Origin: HGM12587 sp945786935
Lineage (GTDB): Bacteria; Bacillota; Clostridia; Lachnospirales; Lachnospiraceae
Length of the DNA stretch: 12,640 nt
Direction of reading: 5' to 3'
NCBI GenBank assembly: GCA_945786935.1
Contig: CALZFY010000066.1
Location: forward strand, 1 to 12,640
The notes beneath the pieces were generated by a model. It was not told the origin of the DNA, made no database searches, and saw only the letters and a program-made list of their open reading frames with translations. Below, one piece after another: positions 6,653-12,640 of this stretch. A program made the position numbers and the translations under genes. Numbering within the stretch: the first letter of the stretch is position 1; each line of letters starts with the position of its first letter.

Positions 6653-7357
6653 TTACTCCTCCTCTTTCCATGTAGAATTGATATAATCTGACTCTATCCG
6701 TCCATCCATAATACGGATGATCCTCTTTGCCCGGGCTGCGATCCCATTGTCATGGGTAATCAGAATCACAGTCCTTCCCCCTTTGTGAAGCTCCTTTAAT
6801 ATCTGAAGAATTTCTTCGCTGGAAGCAGAATCCAGATTTCCCGTAGGTTCATCTGCCAGAATGACCGGGGGCTTTGCCGCAATGGCTCTGGCAATGGCCA
6901 CTCTTTGCTGCTGTCCTCCGGACATTTCATTGGGCCTGTGATGGATTCGATGGGACAGCCCCACCATTTCCAGAGCCTCCAATGCCAGCTTTTCCCGCTC
7001 TTTTTTTCCTACACCCCGGTATATAAGGGGCAGTTCCACATTTTCCTTTGCCGTCAGATTTCCAATCAGGTTAAAGCCCTGAAAAATAAAACCAATCTCC
7101 ACATTTCTGATATCAGAAAGCTCATTGTCACTTAACGTGGAAACATCCTTTCCGTTTAAGTAATACTGGCCCGAGGTTGGCACATCTAAGCATCCCAGCA
7201 TATTCATCAGCGTGGACTTTCCGGAACCTGACTGACCAATGATCGCCACAAATTCTCCCTTTTCTATGGAGAGATTGACATGGTCCAGAGCCCGCACTTC
7301 ATTTTCCCCGGGATTGTATATCTTGCAGATATCCTTTACTTCTACCAAAGCATTCAA
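6653..7357 (-). CDS. ABC transporter ATP-binding protein (MacB/LolD/YknY type)
   Basis: 234 aa, starting at TTG 7357-7355. GGAGG (7365-7369) with 7-nt spacing supports this codon; the ATG four bases further in is out of frame. All nucleotide-binding motifs are present: Walker A GQSGSGKST (41-49), Q-loop Gln93, signature MSGGQ (145-149), Walker B VILADE (165-170), D-loop NLD (174-176) and His202. The sequence is typical of the MacB/LolD/FtsE-like branch that serves FtsX-type permeases. It is the first gene of the exporter operon (ATPase, adaptor, permease) and lies divergent from the TetR gene across a 256-bp spacer. Because the permease is interrupted, the ATPase may currently be without a functional partner unless it shares another permease. 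Confidence 0.93.
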   Translation of the reverse strand: MNALVEVKDICKIYNPGENEVRALDHVNLSIEKGEFVAIIGQSGSGKSTLMNMLGCLDVPTSGQYYLNGKDVSTLSDNELSDIRNVEIGFIFQGFNLIGNLTAKENVELPLIYRGVGKKEREKLALEALEMVGLSHRIHHRPNEMSGGQQQRVAIARAIAAKPPVILADEPTGNLDSASSEEILQILKELHKGGRTVILITHDNGIAARAKRIIRIMDGRIESDYINSTWKEEE

Positions 7358-7400
7358 TTTCTTTCCTCCAAACTAATAATTCCTTTGATTTCCAAAAATT

Positions 7401-7428
7401 ACAATATCACATCTTTTTCCAAGTGCAA
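7401..7428 (-). promoter_or_regulatory. Possible promoter of the exporter operon
   Basis: On the minus strand TTGCAC (7428-7423) and TATTGT (7406-7401) are separated by 16 bp, which would give a leader of about 35-40 nt before the TTG start of the ATPase. Both hexamers are poor matches to consensus, so this is only the best candidate seen in the spacer. Confidence 0.25.
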
Positions 7429-7534
7429 TAGACTTTAGAAACTCTTAAGCTATTGTTATGATAATCTTTCGTACTTCAAAACATTGTATTGAAAAATATG
7501 GACATCTGTCTTCTTCAACGCTGTATATTTTTTC

Positions 7535-7550
7535 AAGCAAGCGCTTGATT
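7535..7550. promoter_or_regulatory. Candidate operator: 16-bp near-palindrome over the TetR -35
   Basis: AAGCAAGCGCTTGATT is symmetric with one mismatched pair. Its centre CAAGCGCTTG (7538-7547) is a perfect 10-bp palindrome. It overlaps the -35 hexamer of the regulator promoter, where a TetR dimer or another repressor would block polymerase. The central AAGCGCTT also resembles LacI/CcpA-type (cre-like) sites, so catabolite control is an alternative. No second copy was seen near the exporter promoter. Confidence 0.45.
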
Positions 7551-7572
7551 TTTTTGTAGGACATGCTATAAT
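7545..7572 (+). promoter_or_regulatory. Promoter of the TetR / DUF1254 / alkyl sulfatase operon
   Basis: TTGATT (7545-7550) and a consensus TATAAT (7567-7572) are 16 bp apart, with TGC directly before the -10 (extended -10). Transcription would start near 7579, some 35 nt before the TetR ATG at 7614. This is the best promoter match in the window and could drive all three plus-strand genes. Confidence 0.65.
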
Positions 7573-7613
7573 GTATTACAATATCAAAACCATTCGGGAA
7601 CGGAGATTACTAC

Positions 7614-8195
7614 ATGAACGAAGATAAGAAAAATGAAAAACGAAAGGAAATCATCGGTGTCTGCCTTGACTGTTTTGTCGAAAGGGGGTTGACTGTCACC
7701 ACGACAAAAGACCTCTGTATGGCGGCAAATCTACAAAACGGAGGTATCTATTATTATTTTTCCACCAAAGAAGAGATCGTTCTTGCATGTGCCGAGGAAG
7801 CAATCAATCGGATTGAAAAAAGTGCGTTCGACATTGTAATTGAAGATATCAGCGATATCAGAAGCATGCTGGATCGCCTTGGCACACTGGCAGACAAAAT
7901 GTCGCCGACTATGCGCTTTCTGGTCAGCGTATGCGTGTCGCACGAATATGAAGAACAGATAAAGCCTTCTCTTGTTCGGCTTGCAGCAAGATACCCCTAT
8001 TACACAGACAAAATTGCGGAGATTCTTGGCTGTACGAAAGACGAGGTTGAACCGTTTATTCACCTTTCGATCCTTGCCATCAACAACTATATGATCTTTG
8101 CCGAGCGAGCGCTGTTTGATCCGCAGATCGAATCCGTAAAAAAGGAACTGTTGAGGCTTGCAAAGAGAAATAAGTCCACAATAGAAGAAAATTAA
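7614..8195 (+). CDS. TetR/AcrR-family transcriptional regulator
   Basis: 193 aa, ATG at 7614 with GGAG at 7602-7605. The N-terminal TetR helix-turn-helix (PF00440) spans about residues 8-56: KEIIGVCLDCFVERGLTVTTTKDL, then the recognition region with the hallmark GGIYYYFSTKEEI (43-55). The rest is a helical ligand-binding and dimerisation domain without recognisable specificity. It is the first gene of a plus-strand operon, 10 nt ahead of the DUF1254 lipoprotein gene, and is divergent from the exporter operon. That layout is usual for a regulator of one or both neighbours, and the palindrome over its own -35 suggests autorepression. The ligand is unknown; an amphiphile or sulfate ester would fit the context, but this is inference. 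Confidence 0.9.
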   Translation: MNEDKKNEKRKEIIGVCLDCFVERGLTVTTTKDLCMAANLQNGGIYYYFSTKEEIVLACAEEAINRIEKSAFDIVIEDISDIRSMLDRLGTLADKMSPTMRFLVSVCVSHEYEEQIKPSLVRLAARYPYYTDKIAEILGCTKDEVEPFIHLSILAINNYMIFAERALFDPQIESVKKELLRLAKRNKSTIEEN

Positions 8196-8205
8196 GGGGG
8201 TCTAT

Positions 8206-9579
8206 ATGAAAAAGATACTAGCTATTTTGCTTACGGCACTCACACTGCTCTCCTGCGGATTTCTTTCCGCCTGCTCATTTGACAAAACAGAGCCGGACAC
8301 AGACACCGTGTGGGAACTGGTCAACGATGCATATATCTATGCGTTCCCGCTGGTTCTTACAGATGCAACCAAAACATTGTCCACTAATACAGAAGGAACA
8401 TTGTCCGGTCGTGCGCCCGTCAATCAATTCAACCATGCAAAAAATCTGGCGGACGCTTCTTTTCGTACAGTCGTGACGCCGAATGTCGATACGGTCTATT
8501 CGCAGGCATGGCTCGATATCAGTAAAGAACCCATGATTTATGTTCTTCCGGAAGCAGATCGTTTCTGCAATGTACAACTTCTGGACGCCTGGACTAACAC
8601 CGCCGCTGTGCTGGATAAAGCGGGCGTATACGCCATCACGCTTCCCGGCTGGGAAGGCGATTTGCCTGACAATGTAACGCGTGTGGATGTACCTACAGCA
8701 ACTGTGTGGACTATTGCTCGTATCGTGCTTTCCGGAAGCGAGGATCTTACTAATGTCTATGCCATTCAGGAGCAGATGCGACTTCTTCCCTTTTCAGCCT
8801 ACGGGCAGAAAGGGGAATATACTGCACCAAAGGGAACCTATACGGCGGAAAATGACTTTGTTCCTGTAAACAAGGTTCTTTCTATGACGCCGGAAGAATT
8901 TTTCAACACTGCAAATGCGCTAATGCTGGCTAATCCGCCCGCTGACGCTGACAAAAACCTGTTGAAAACACTGTCCGCCATCAATGTGGGTGCCGGCATG
9001 ACCTTTGATGCTTCCATCTTAGGTGAGGATGCAGCCGATCGATGGACACAGATGCTTCAGCAACTGCGTACCACACTTGCTTCTGACGGAGCAAATTATG
9101 CCCAACAACTTGGTCAGTGGATTTACTACGGCAAACCCATCGGAGATTTTGGGACAGAATATACCTACCGCGCTATGGTCGCACTGGTGGGGCTGGGAGC
9201 CAACACGGTGGATGTGGCGATTTATCCCAAAACCACAGTGGATAAAAGCGGTAAGACGTTGACTGGCGAAAAGACATATACACTTCACTTTGATACACTT
9301 CCCCCAACGATGGCGGGTGGTTTTTGGTCAGTGACCGCATACGGAGAAGATGATTTTCTCATTGATAATCCCATCGATCGCTACTGCATAAACGATCGCT
9401 CTGATTTCAAACTGAATGCAGACGGCACACTGGATATTGTCCTGTCGAAGGAAGCCCCTGAGAATGTTTCCAACTGGCTGCCTGTTTCTGACGGAGAATT
9501 TCATCTGTTTATGAGAATCTATATGCCGGATATGGACGCATTGGATACATGGCAATCGCCTGGTATCTGTGAATCTTAA
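8206..9579 (+). CDS. DUF1254/DUF1214 domain lipoprotein
   Basis: 457 aa, ATG at 8206 with AAGGGGG 5 nt upstream. Signal peptide MKKILAILLTALTLLSCGFLSAC gives a lipobox with Cys23 as the probable lipidated residue. The DUF1254 domain (PF06863) follows, with AYIYAFPLVL (42-51) and the strongly conserved block PNVDTVYSQAWLDISKEP (92-109) and QLLDAWTNTAA. The C-terminal DUF1214 domain (PF06742) shows MAGGFWSVTAYGEDDFLIDN, then DGTLDIVLSKEAP and NWLPVSDGEFHLFMRIYMP near the end. The length fits a complete protein. The biochemical function of this family is not established. Gene order places it between the TetR regulator and an alkyl-sulfatase-like lipoprotein, both closely spaced, so it probably acts on the cell surface in the same process, for example in binding or handling the substrate (inference). 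Confidence 0.88.
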   Translation: MKKILAILLTALTLLSCGFLSACSFDKTEPDTDTVWELVNDAYIYAFPLVLTDATKTLSTNTEGTLSGRAPVNQFNHAKNLADASFRTVVTPNVDTVYSQAWLDISKEPMIYVLPEADRFCNVQLLDAWTNTAAVLDKAGVYAITLPGWEGDLPDNVTRVDVPTATVWTIARIVLSGSEDLTNVYAIQEQMRLLPFSAYGQKGEYTAPKGTYTAENDFVPVNKVLSMTPEEFFNTANALMLANPPADADKNLLKTLSAINVGAGMTFDASILGEDAADRWTQMLQQLRTTLASDGANYAQQLGQWIYYGKPIGDFGTEYTYRAMVALVGLGANTVDVAIYPKTTVDKSGKTLTGEKTYTLHFDTLPPTMAGGFWSVTAYGEDDFLIDNPIDRYCINDRSDFKLNADGTLDIVLSKEAPENVSNWLPVSDGEFHLFMRIYMPDMDALDTWQSPGICES

Positions 9580-9595
9580 AAAAAGGAGGATAATT

Positions 9596-11647
9596 ATGTT
9601 CATGAAACGAATCGCAACCATTCTTCTTGCAGTGACACTGCTGTTATTCTGTACTTCCTGCGCACAGACAGGCAGCAAAGAAGAGAACACAGAAAAAAGA
9701 AATCTCGGACTGAATACCGAAGTCAAGCCTGCTACAGATTTTACGGCTAAGACAAATGCCGCAGTTTATGATCAGCTTGATTTCAACGATAAACAGGAAT
9801 ATGAGTTCGCAACACGCGGCCTGATCGATGCGCCGGAAACACTGGAACTAAAGGACGAGGATGGAAACATTATCTGGAGTCAGGAAGCCTATGCCTTTTT
9901 GGACGACTACGAAAAGGCTCCCGACAGCGTGAATCCCAGCCTTTGGGAAAACACAAAGAACAATCATGTCTACGGACTTTTTGAGGTCTGTGAAGGCATC
10001 TATCAGGTACGGGGCTACGACATGGCCAATCTCACTGTTGTCAAGGGCGACACAGGGTGGATCGTCTTCGACACACTGATGAGCGTGGAATGCAGTCAGG
10101 CGGCAATGCAGCTGATAGAGAAAAATTTGGGCAAGTTTCCCGTCAAGGCCGTCATCATTTCTCATTCTCACGCCGACCATTTCGGAGGTATTACCGGTAT
10201 TATGGCTGAGGAAGACAAGGCGGACTCATCGCAGTCCATCGAGGAACAGCTTGCCAGCGGTAAGATTCCTGTCATAACCCCCGAAGGTTTTACCGAACAT
10301 TCTGTCAAGGAAAACGTCTATGCCGGCAAAGGAATGGGACGTCGCACCAATTATCAGTACGGCGTGCTTTTGACCCCCGGTGTGAACGGCAAACTGGCAC
10401 AGGGCATTGGCATGGGGCAGTCCACAGGCACGGTGTCATTCCTTACTCCCAGCTATGAGATCAGAGAAACCGGTGAAAAGATGATCATTGACGGCGTTGA
10501 ACTGGAGTTCCAGCTAACTCCCGGCACCGAAGCACCCGCGGAAATGAACACATGGCTGCCTCAGCACAAGGCACTTTGGTTGGCAGAGAACTGTAACGGA
10601 ACACTCCACAACCTCTACACTCTGCGCGGCGCTGAAGTGCGCGACGGAGCGGCATGGGCAGGTTACTTGACCGAGGCAATCTCCCTTTACGGTAAGGATG
10701 TTGCAGTCAGCTTCCAATCCCACAACTGGCCGCACTGGGGCAATCAAATCGTGAACGATTACATGGTCAATACCGCGGCAGTGTATAAGTACATAAACGA
10801 TCAAACTCTGACCTATATCAATCAGGGATACACAAGCGATGAAATCTCCAACATGATCGAGTTGCCCGAAACCCTCAATAAGATCTGGTACACCCGCCAG
10901 TACTACGGCACGGTGGCACACAACTCCAAGGCAGTCTATCAGAAATTTATGGGCTGGTATGATAGCAATCCTGTAAACCTCAATCCTCTCACTCCCAGCA
11001 ATAGTGCGAAGAAATGGGTGGAGTATCTCGGCGATACCGACAAGGTGCTGCAGATGGCTAAGGCGGATTTTGACAAGGGTGAGTACCAGTGGGTTGCCGA
11101 AGTCACCAACACTATCGTTTTTGCTGACCCGACGAACACCGATGCTCGGTTGCTGTGCGCCGATGCACTGGAGCAGTTAGGCTATCAGGCAGAATCCGGA
11201 CCGTGGCGCAATGAATACCTGACTGCCGCACAGGAACTGCGCTATGGCAATGCCAATTTCACCGATTCAACCAAGAGCACCGGCTCCATGATCAAAGCAC
11301 TTTCCGCACCCATGCTGTTTGACTATATGGCTATTGTAATGGACAAACAGGCATTGGCTGACTATGACTTCATCATGAACGTATCACTGCCCGACGTAGG
11401 CGAGCAGCACATGCTCCGCGTGAAAAATGGCGTAATACTTGTGTATGCAGATACGTTGTCCGATGCAGCGGATATCTCCATCACCTGTCCAAAGAACGCT
11501 CTCTTTGCCATCCTGACCAATAATCAGGAAACAGTGGCTCAAGCCGTCAAGGTAGAGGGAAAAGTTGAACTGCTGACGCTGATGATGGATAATATGAACC
11601 AGTTCCCTATCACCGGAACCAACCCGTTCAACATCATCGAGCCGTAA
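9596..11647 (+). CDS. Alkyl-sulfatase-like metallo-beta-lactamase-fold lipoprotein (SdsA1/BDS1 family)
   Basis: 683 aa. The ATG at 9596 is chosen because GGAGG (9585-9589) is 6 nt upstream; a GTG at 9569 in the same frame would overlap the preceding gene and swallow this ribosome binding site. The N-terminus is a lipoprotein-like signal (MFMKRIATILLAVTLLLFCTSC, Cys22; Cys at -3 is unusual). Zinc-site motif HSHADH (His190, His192, Asp194, His195), then TEAPAEM (Glu312), AEN (Glu331) and SHNWPHWG (His376) match the alkyl/aryl sulfatase pattern. The upstream NPSLWENTKNN and GIYQVRGYDMANLTVVKG blocks are also family-typical. The alkyl-sulfatase dimerisation domain (PF14863) and SCP2-like C-terminal domain (PF14864, about 560-683) follow, so the enzyme looks complete. 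The known relatives split sulfate from alkyl sulfates such as dodecyl sulfate; the natural substrate here is unknown. GC content is visibly higher than in the left-hand genes. Confidence 0.92.
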   Translation: MFMKRIATILLAVTLLLFCTSCAQTGSKEENTEKRNLGLNTEVKPATDFTAKTNAAVYDQLDFNDKQEYEFATRGLIDAPETLELKDEDGNIIWSQEAYAFLDDYEKAPDSVNPSLWENTKNNHVYGLFEVCEGIYQVRGYDMANLTVVKGDTGWIVFDTLMSVECSQAAMQLIEKNLGKFPVKAVIISHSHADHFGGITGIMAEEDKADSSQSIEEQLASGKIPVITPEGFTEHSVKENVYAGKGMGRRTNYQYGVLLTPGVNGKLAQGIGMGQSTGTVSFLTPSYEIRETGEKMIIDGVELEFQLTPGTEAPAEMNTWLPQHKALWLAENCNGTLHNLYTLRGAEVRDGAAWAGYLTEAISLYGKDVAVSFQSHNWPHWGNQIVNDYMVNTAAVYKYINDQTLTYINQGYTSDEISNMIELPETLNKIWYTRQYYGTVAHNSKAVYQKFMGWYDSNPVNLNPLTPSNSAKKWVEYLGDTDKVLQMAKADFDKGEYQWVAEVTNTIVFADPTNTDARLLCADALEQLGYQAESGPWRNEYLTAAQELRYGNANFTDSTKSTGSMIKALSAPMLFDYMAIVMDKQALADYDFIMNVSLPDVGEQHMLRVKNGVILVYADTLSDAADISITCPKNALFAILTNNQETVAQAVKVEGKVELLTLMMDNMNQFPITGTNPFNIIEP

Positions 11648-11667
11648 CATTTTGACCGATAGAACAC

Positions 11668-11714
11668 AACTGCTCAATAACTTACCGTCTTGTGCGGTGA
11701 GTCATTGAGCAGTT
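11668..11714. terminator. Long hairpin after the sulfatase operon, probable terminator
   Basis: Arms at 11668-11687 and 11695-11714 form a 20-bp stem with one A-C mismatch and one G-T pair around the 7-nt loop TCTTGTG. It begins 20 nt after the alkyl sulfatase stop and lies between convergent genes, where a terminator is expected. The following ACATTTTATA is only a weak T-tract, and no T-tract exists for the opposite direction, so termination efficiency is uncertain. Confidence 0.6.
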
Positions 11715-11730
11715 ACATTTTATAAAATGT
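11715..11730. repeat. Perfect 16-bp palindrome adjoining the hairpin
   Basis: ACATTTTATAAAATGT is fully self-complementary and directly follows the long hairpin. It may supply T-rich tails for termination in both directions of the convergent pair, or be a protein-binding site. The remaining bases up to 11783 are AT-rich with no visible gene. Confidence 0.4.
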
Positions 11731-11783
11731 GCATTATTCCTTCTTTAATAAACAAATAAATCAGCATTTCCTTCTGTTACGTT

Positions 11784-12640
11784 TCAATTTACCATACGGT
11801 TATCAAATTTATCCAGATTCCGTGCAATGGTTTTGATTACCTCATCTATCACAATTGGCTTTGACAAATGTCCGTTCATTCCGGAATCCAAAGAAGCCTG
11901 TACATCCTCGGCAAAGGCATTTGCCGTCATTGCAATGATAGGGATTGTAACGGCATCCGAACGATTCCGCATACTACGGATGGCTTTTGTCGCCTCATAA
12001 CCATTCATCTTCGGCATCATAACATCCATAAGAATTAAATCGAATGTGCCTTGCAGGTTTTCGGTAAAGAATCTTACTGCTTCTTCCCCATCGACAGCCC
12101 TTGTAATTTGCATTCCCAGTTCTTCCAGCTGAACAATTGCAATTTCCGCATTCAGGTCATTGTCTTCAGCCAAAAGGATCTTCAAACCTGCCAAATCTAC
12201 ATTGCCGACAGAGTAATCCTTTTTCTTAACCGCACTGGCATCCGTGATCTCCATAGGTAACTCAACCGTAAAGGTTGAACCAATGCCCTTCTTGCTCTCC
12301 ACAGAAATAGTTCCACCCATCAGGTCAACATACCGTTTTGTGATGGCCATCCCCAAACCGGTACCCTTATATTGCGTCCTGGCTCCATGCTCTTCCTGTG
12401 AAAACTCGTCAAAAATATGGTCAACAAATTCTTCGGACATACCGATACCGGTATCGGAAATCCGATATCGTACATGGATGTATCGGTCATCTTTTCCGGG
12501 ATGGTAGCTGACTGAATAGGTGACAGTACCTCCGTCATTCGTAAACTTTACTGCGTTTCCAAGAATGTTTACAAGCACCTCCCGAACACGAACTGCATCG
12601 GTCAGCACATAGCACGTTTGCGGTTCTTCCAGTTCGGTTT
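11784..12640 (-). CDS. Hybrid sensor histidine kinase, C-terminal part (HATPase plus receiver)
   Basis: Partial gene: it ends at TGA 11786-11784 and its frame stays open to the window edge. The sensor, dimerisation and phospho-histidine regions lie outside the window. A GTG at 12608 is in frame but falls inside the ATPase domain and is not a real start. Visible HATPase_c motifs are the N box NILGNAVKFTNDGG, G1 SDTGIGMS, F box FDEFSQEE and G2 GTGLGMAI. After a short linker comes a receiver domain: acidic pair AEDND, phospho-acceptor Asp in LILMDVMMP (codon 12026-12024), Thr/Ala of IIAMTANAF, and Lys of LSKP. No Hpt domain follows, so phosphotransfer probably goes to a separate protein. It is convergent with the sulfatase operon, so a functional link is not implied. 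Confidence 0.9.
   Translation of the reverse strand, partial: TELEEPQTCYVLTDAVRVREVLVNILGNAVKFTNDGGTVTYSVSYHPGKDDRYIHVRYRISDTGIGMSEEFVDHIFDEFSQEEHGARTQYKGTGLGMAITKRYVDLMGGTISVESKKGIGSTFTVELPMEITDASAVKKKDYSVGNVDLAGLKILLAEDNDLNAEIAIVQLEELGMQITRAVDGEEAVRFFTENLQGTFDLILMDVMMPKMNGYEATKAIRSMRNRSDAVTIPIIAMTANAFAEDVQASLDSGMNGHLSKPIVIDEVIKTIARNLDKFDNRMVN

Noticed and set aside
7445..7564. 39-codon ATG frame on the minus strand in the spacer between the exporter and TetR genes (begins MSYKKIKRLLEK)
   Set aside because: It has no ribosome binding site, overlaps the TetR promoter and matches no family I recognise; chance frame in AT-rich DNA.
9569..9595. GTG at 9569 as start of the alkyl sulfatase
   Set aside because: It overlaps the end of the preceding gene and its coding sequence would contain the ideal GGAGG site; ATG 9596 with 6-nt spacing also gives a normal signal peptide.
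10514..10921. 135-aa minus-strand frame inside the alkyl sulfatase gene
   Set aside because: Antisense shadow; the plus strand carries conserved catalytic motifs over the same bases.
12606..12608. GTG as the start of a short response-regulator-type protein
   Set aside because: The frame is open upstream to the window edge and the GTG lies inside the HATPase domain, so this is the interior of a larger kinase.

Overview
The window looks like a chromosomal segment of a low-to-moderate GC Firmicute, most likely a gut Lachnospiraceae/Clostridia member. This rests on the protein families (XRE regulator with C-terminal membrane segment, AAA-ATPase-like/PD-(D/E)XK protein, CapA-type lipoprotein, Gram-positive MacB-type exporter, hybrid histidine kinase), strong GGAGG ribosome binding sites and TTG starts. 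This is inference; no rRNA or tRNA is present to anchor taxonomy.

Left part (1-3610, genes on the minus strand). A 5' fragment of an XRE-family membrane regulator lies at the edge and appears to have lost most of its helix-turn-helix. Next come an AT-rich AAA-ATPase-like gene with its own promoter, a CapA-family lipoprotein gene, and a 63-codon relic of the 3' end of a MutS-family gene. The relic ends in an ATGA overlap with the capA-like start.

Middle (3611-7369, minus strand). A compact three-gene exporter operon runs ATPase, membrane fusion protein, permease, with 1-2 nt gaps. The permease gene is interrupted by an in-frame TAA, so the operon is probably impaired in this strain.

Right part (7370-11730, plus strand). 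Divergent from the exporter lies a TetR-type regulator, then a DUF1254/DUF1214 lipoprotein and an alkyl-sulfatase-like (SdsA1/BDS1 family) lipoprotein, closely spaced in one direction. The regulator has a good extended -10 promoter with a 16-bp near-palindrome over its -35. A 47-nt hairpin and a perfect 16-bp palindrome close the operon. The alkyl sulfatase gene is clearly richer in GC than the AAA gene (sample lines counted by hand: about 58% versus 23-32%).

Far right (11784-12640, minus strand). The C-terminal part of a hybrid histidine kinase (HATPase plus receiver) runs convergently towards the sulfatase operon.

How the parts may work together (inference): the TetR protein could sense an amphiphile and control both the divergent exporter and the two surface lipoproteins. 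The metallo-hydrolase would cleave sulfate esters outside the membrane and the MacB-like pump would remove toxic amphiphiles. The truncated mutS 3' end next to the exporter suggests that the block from about 3600 rightwards was joined to the capA/mutS locus by a rearrangement.
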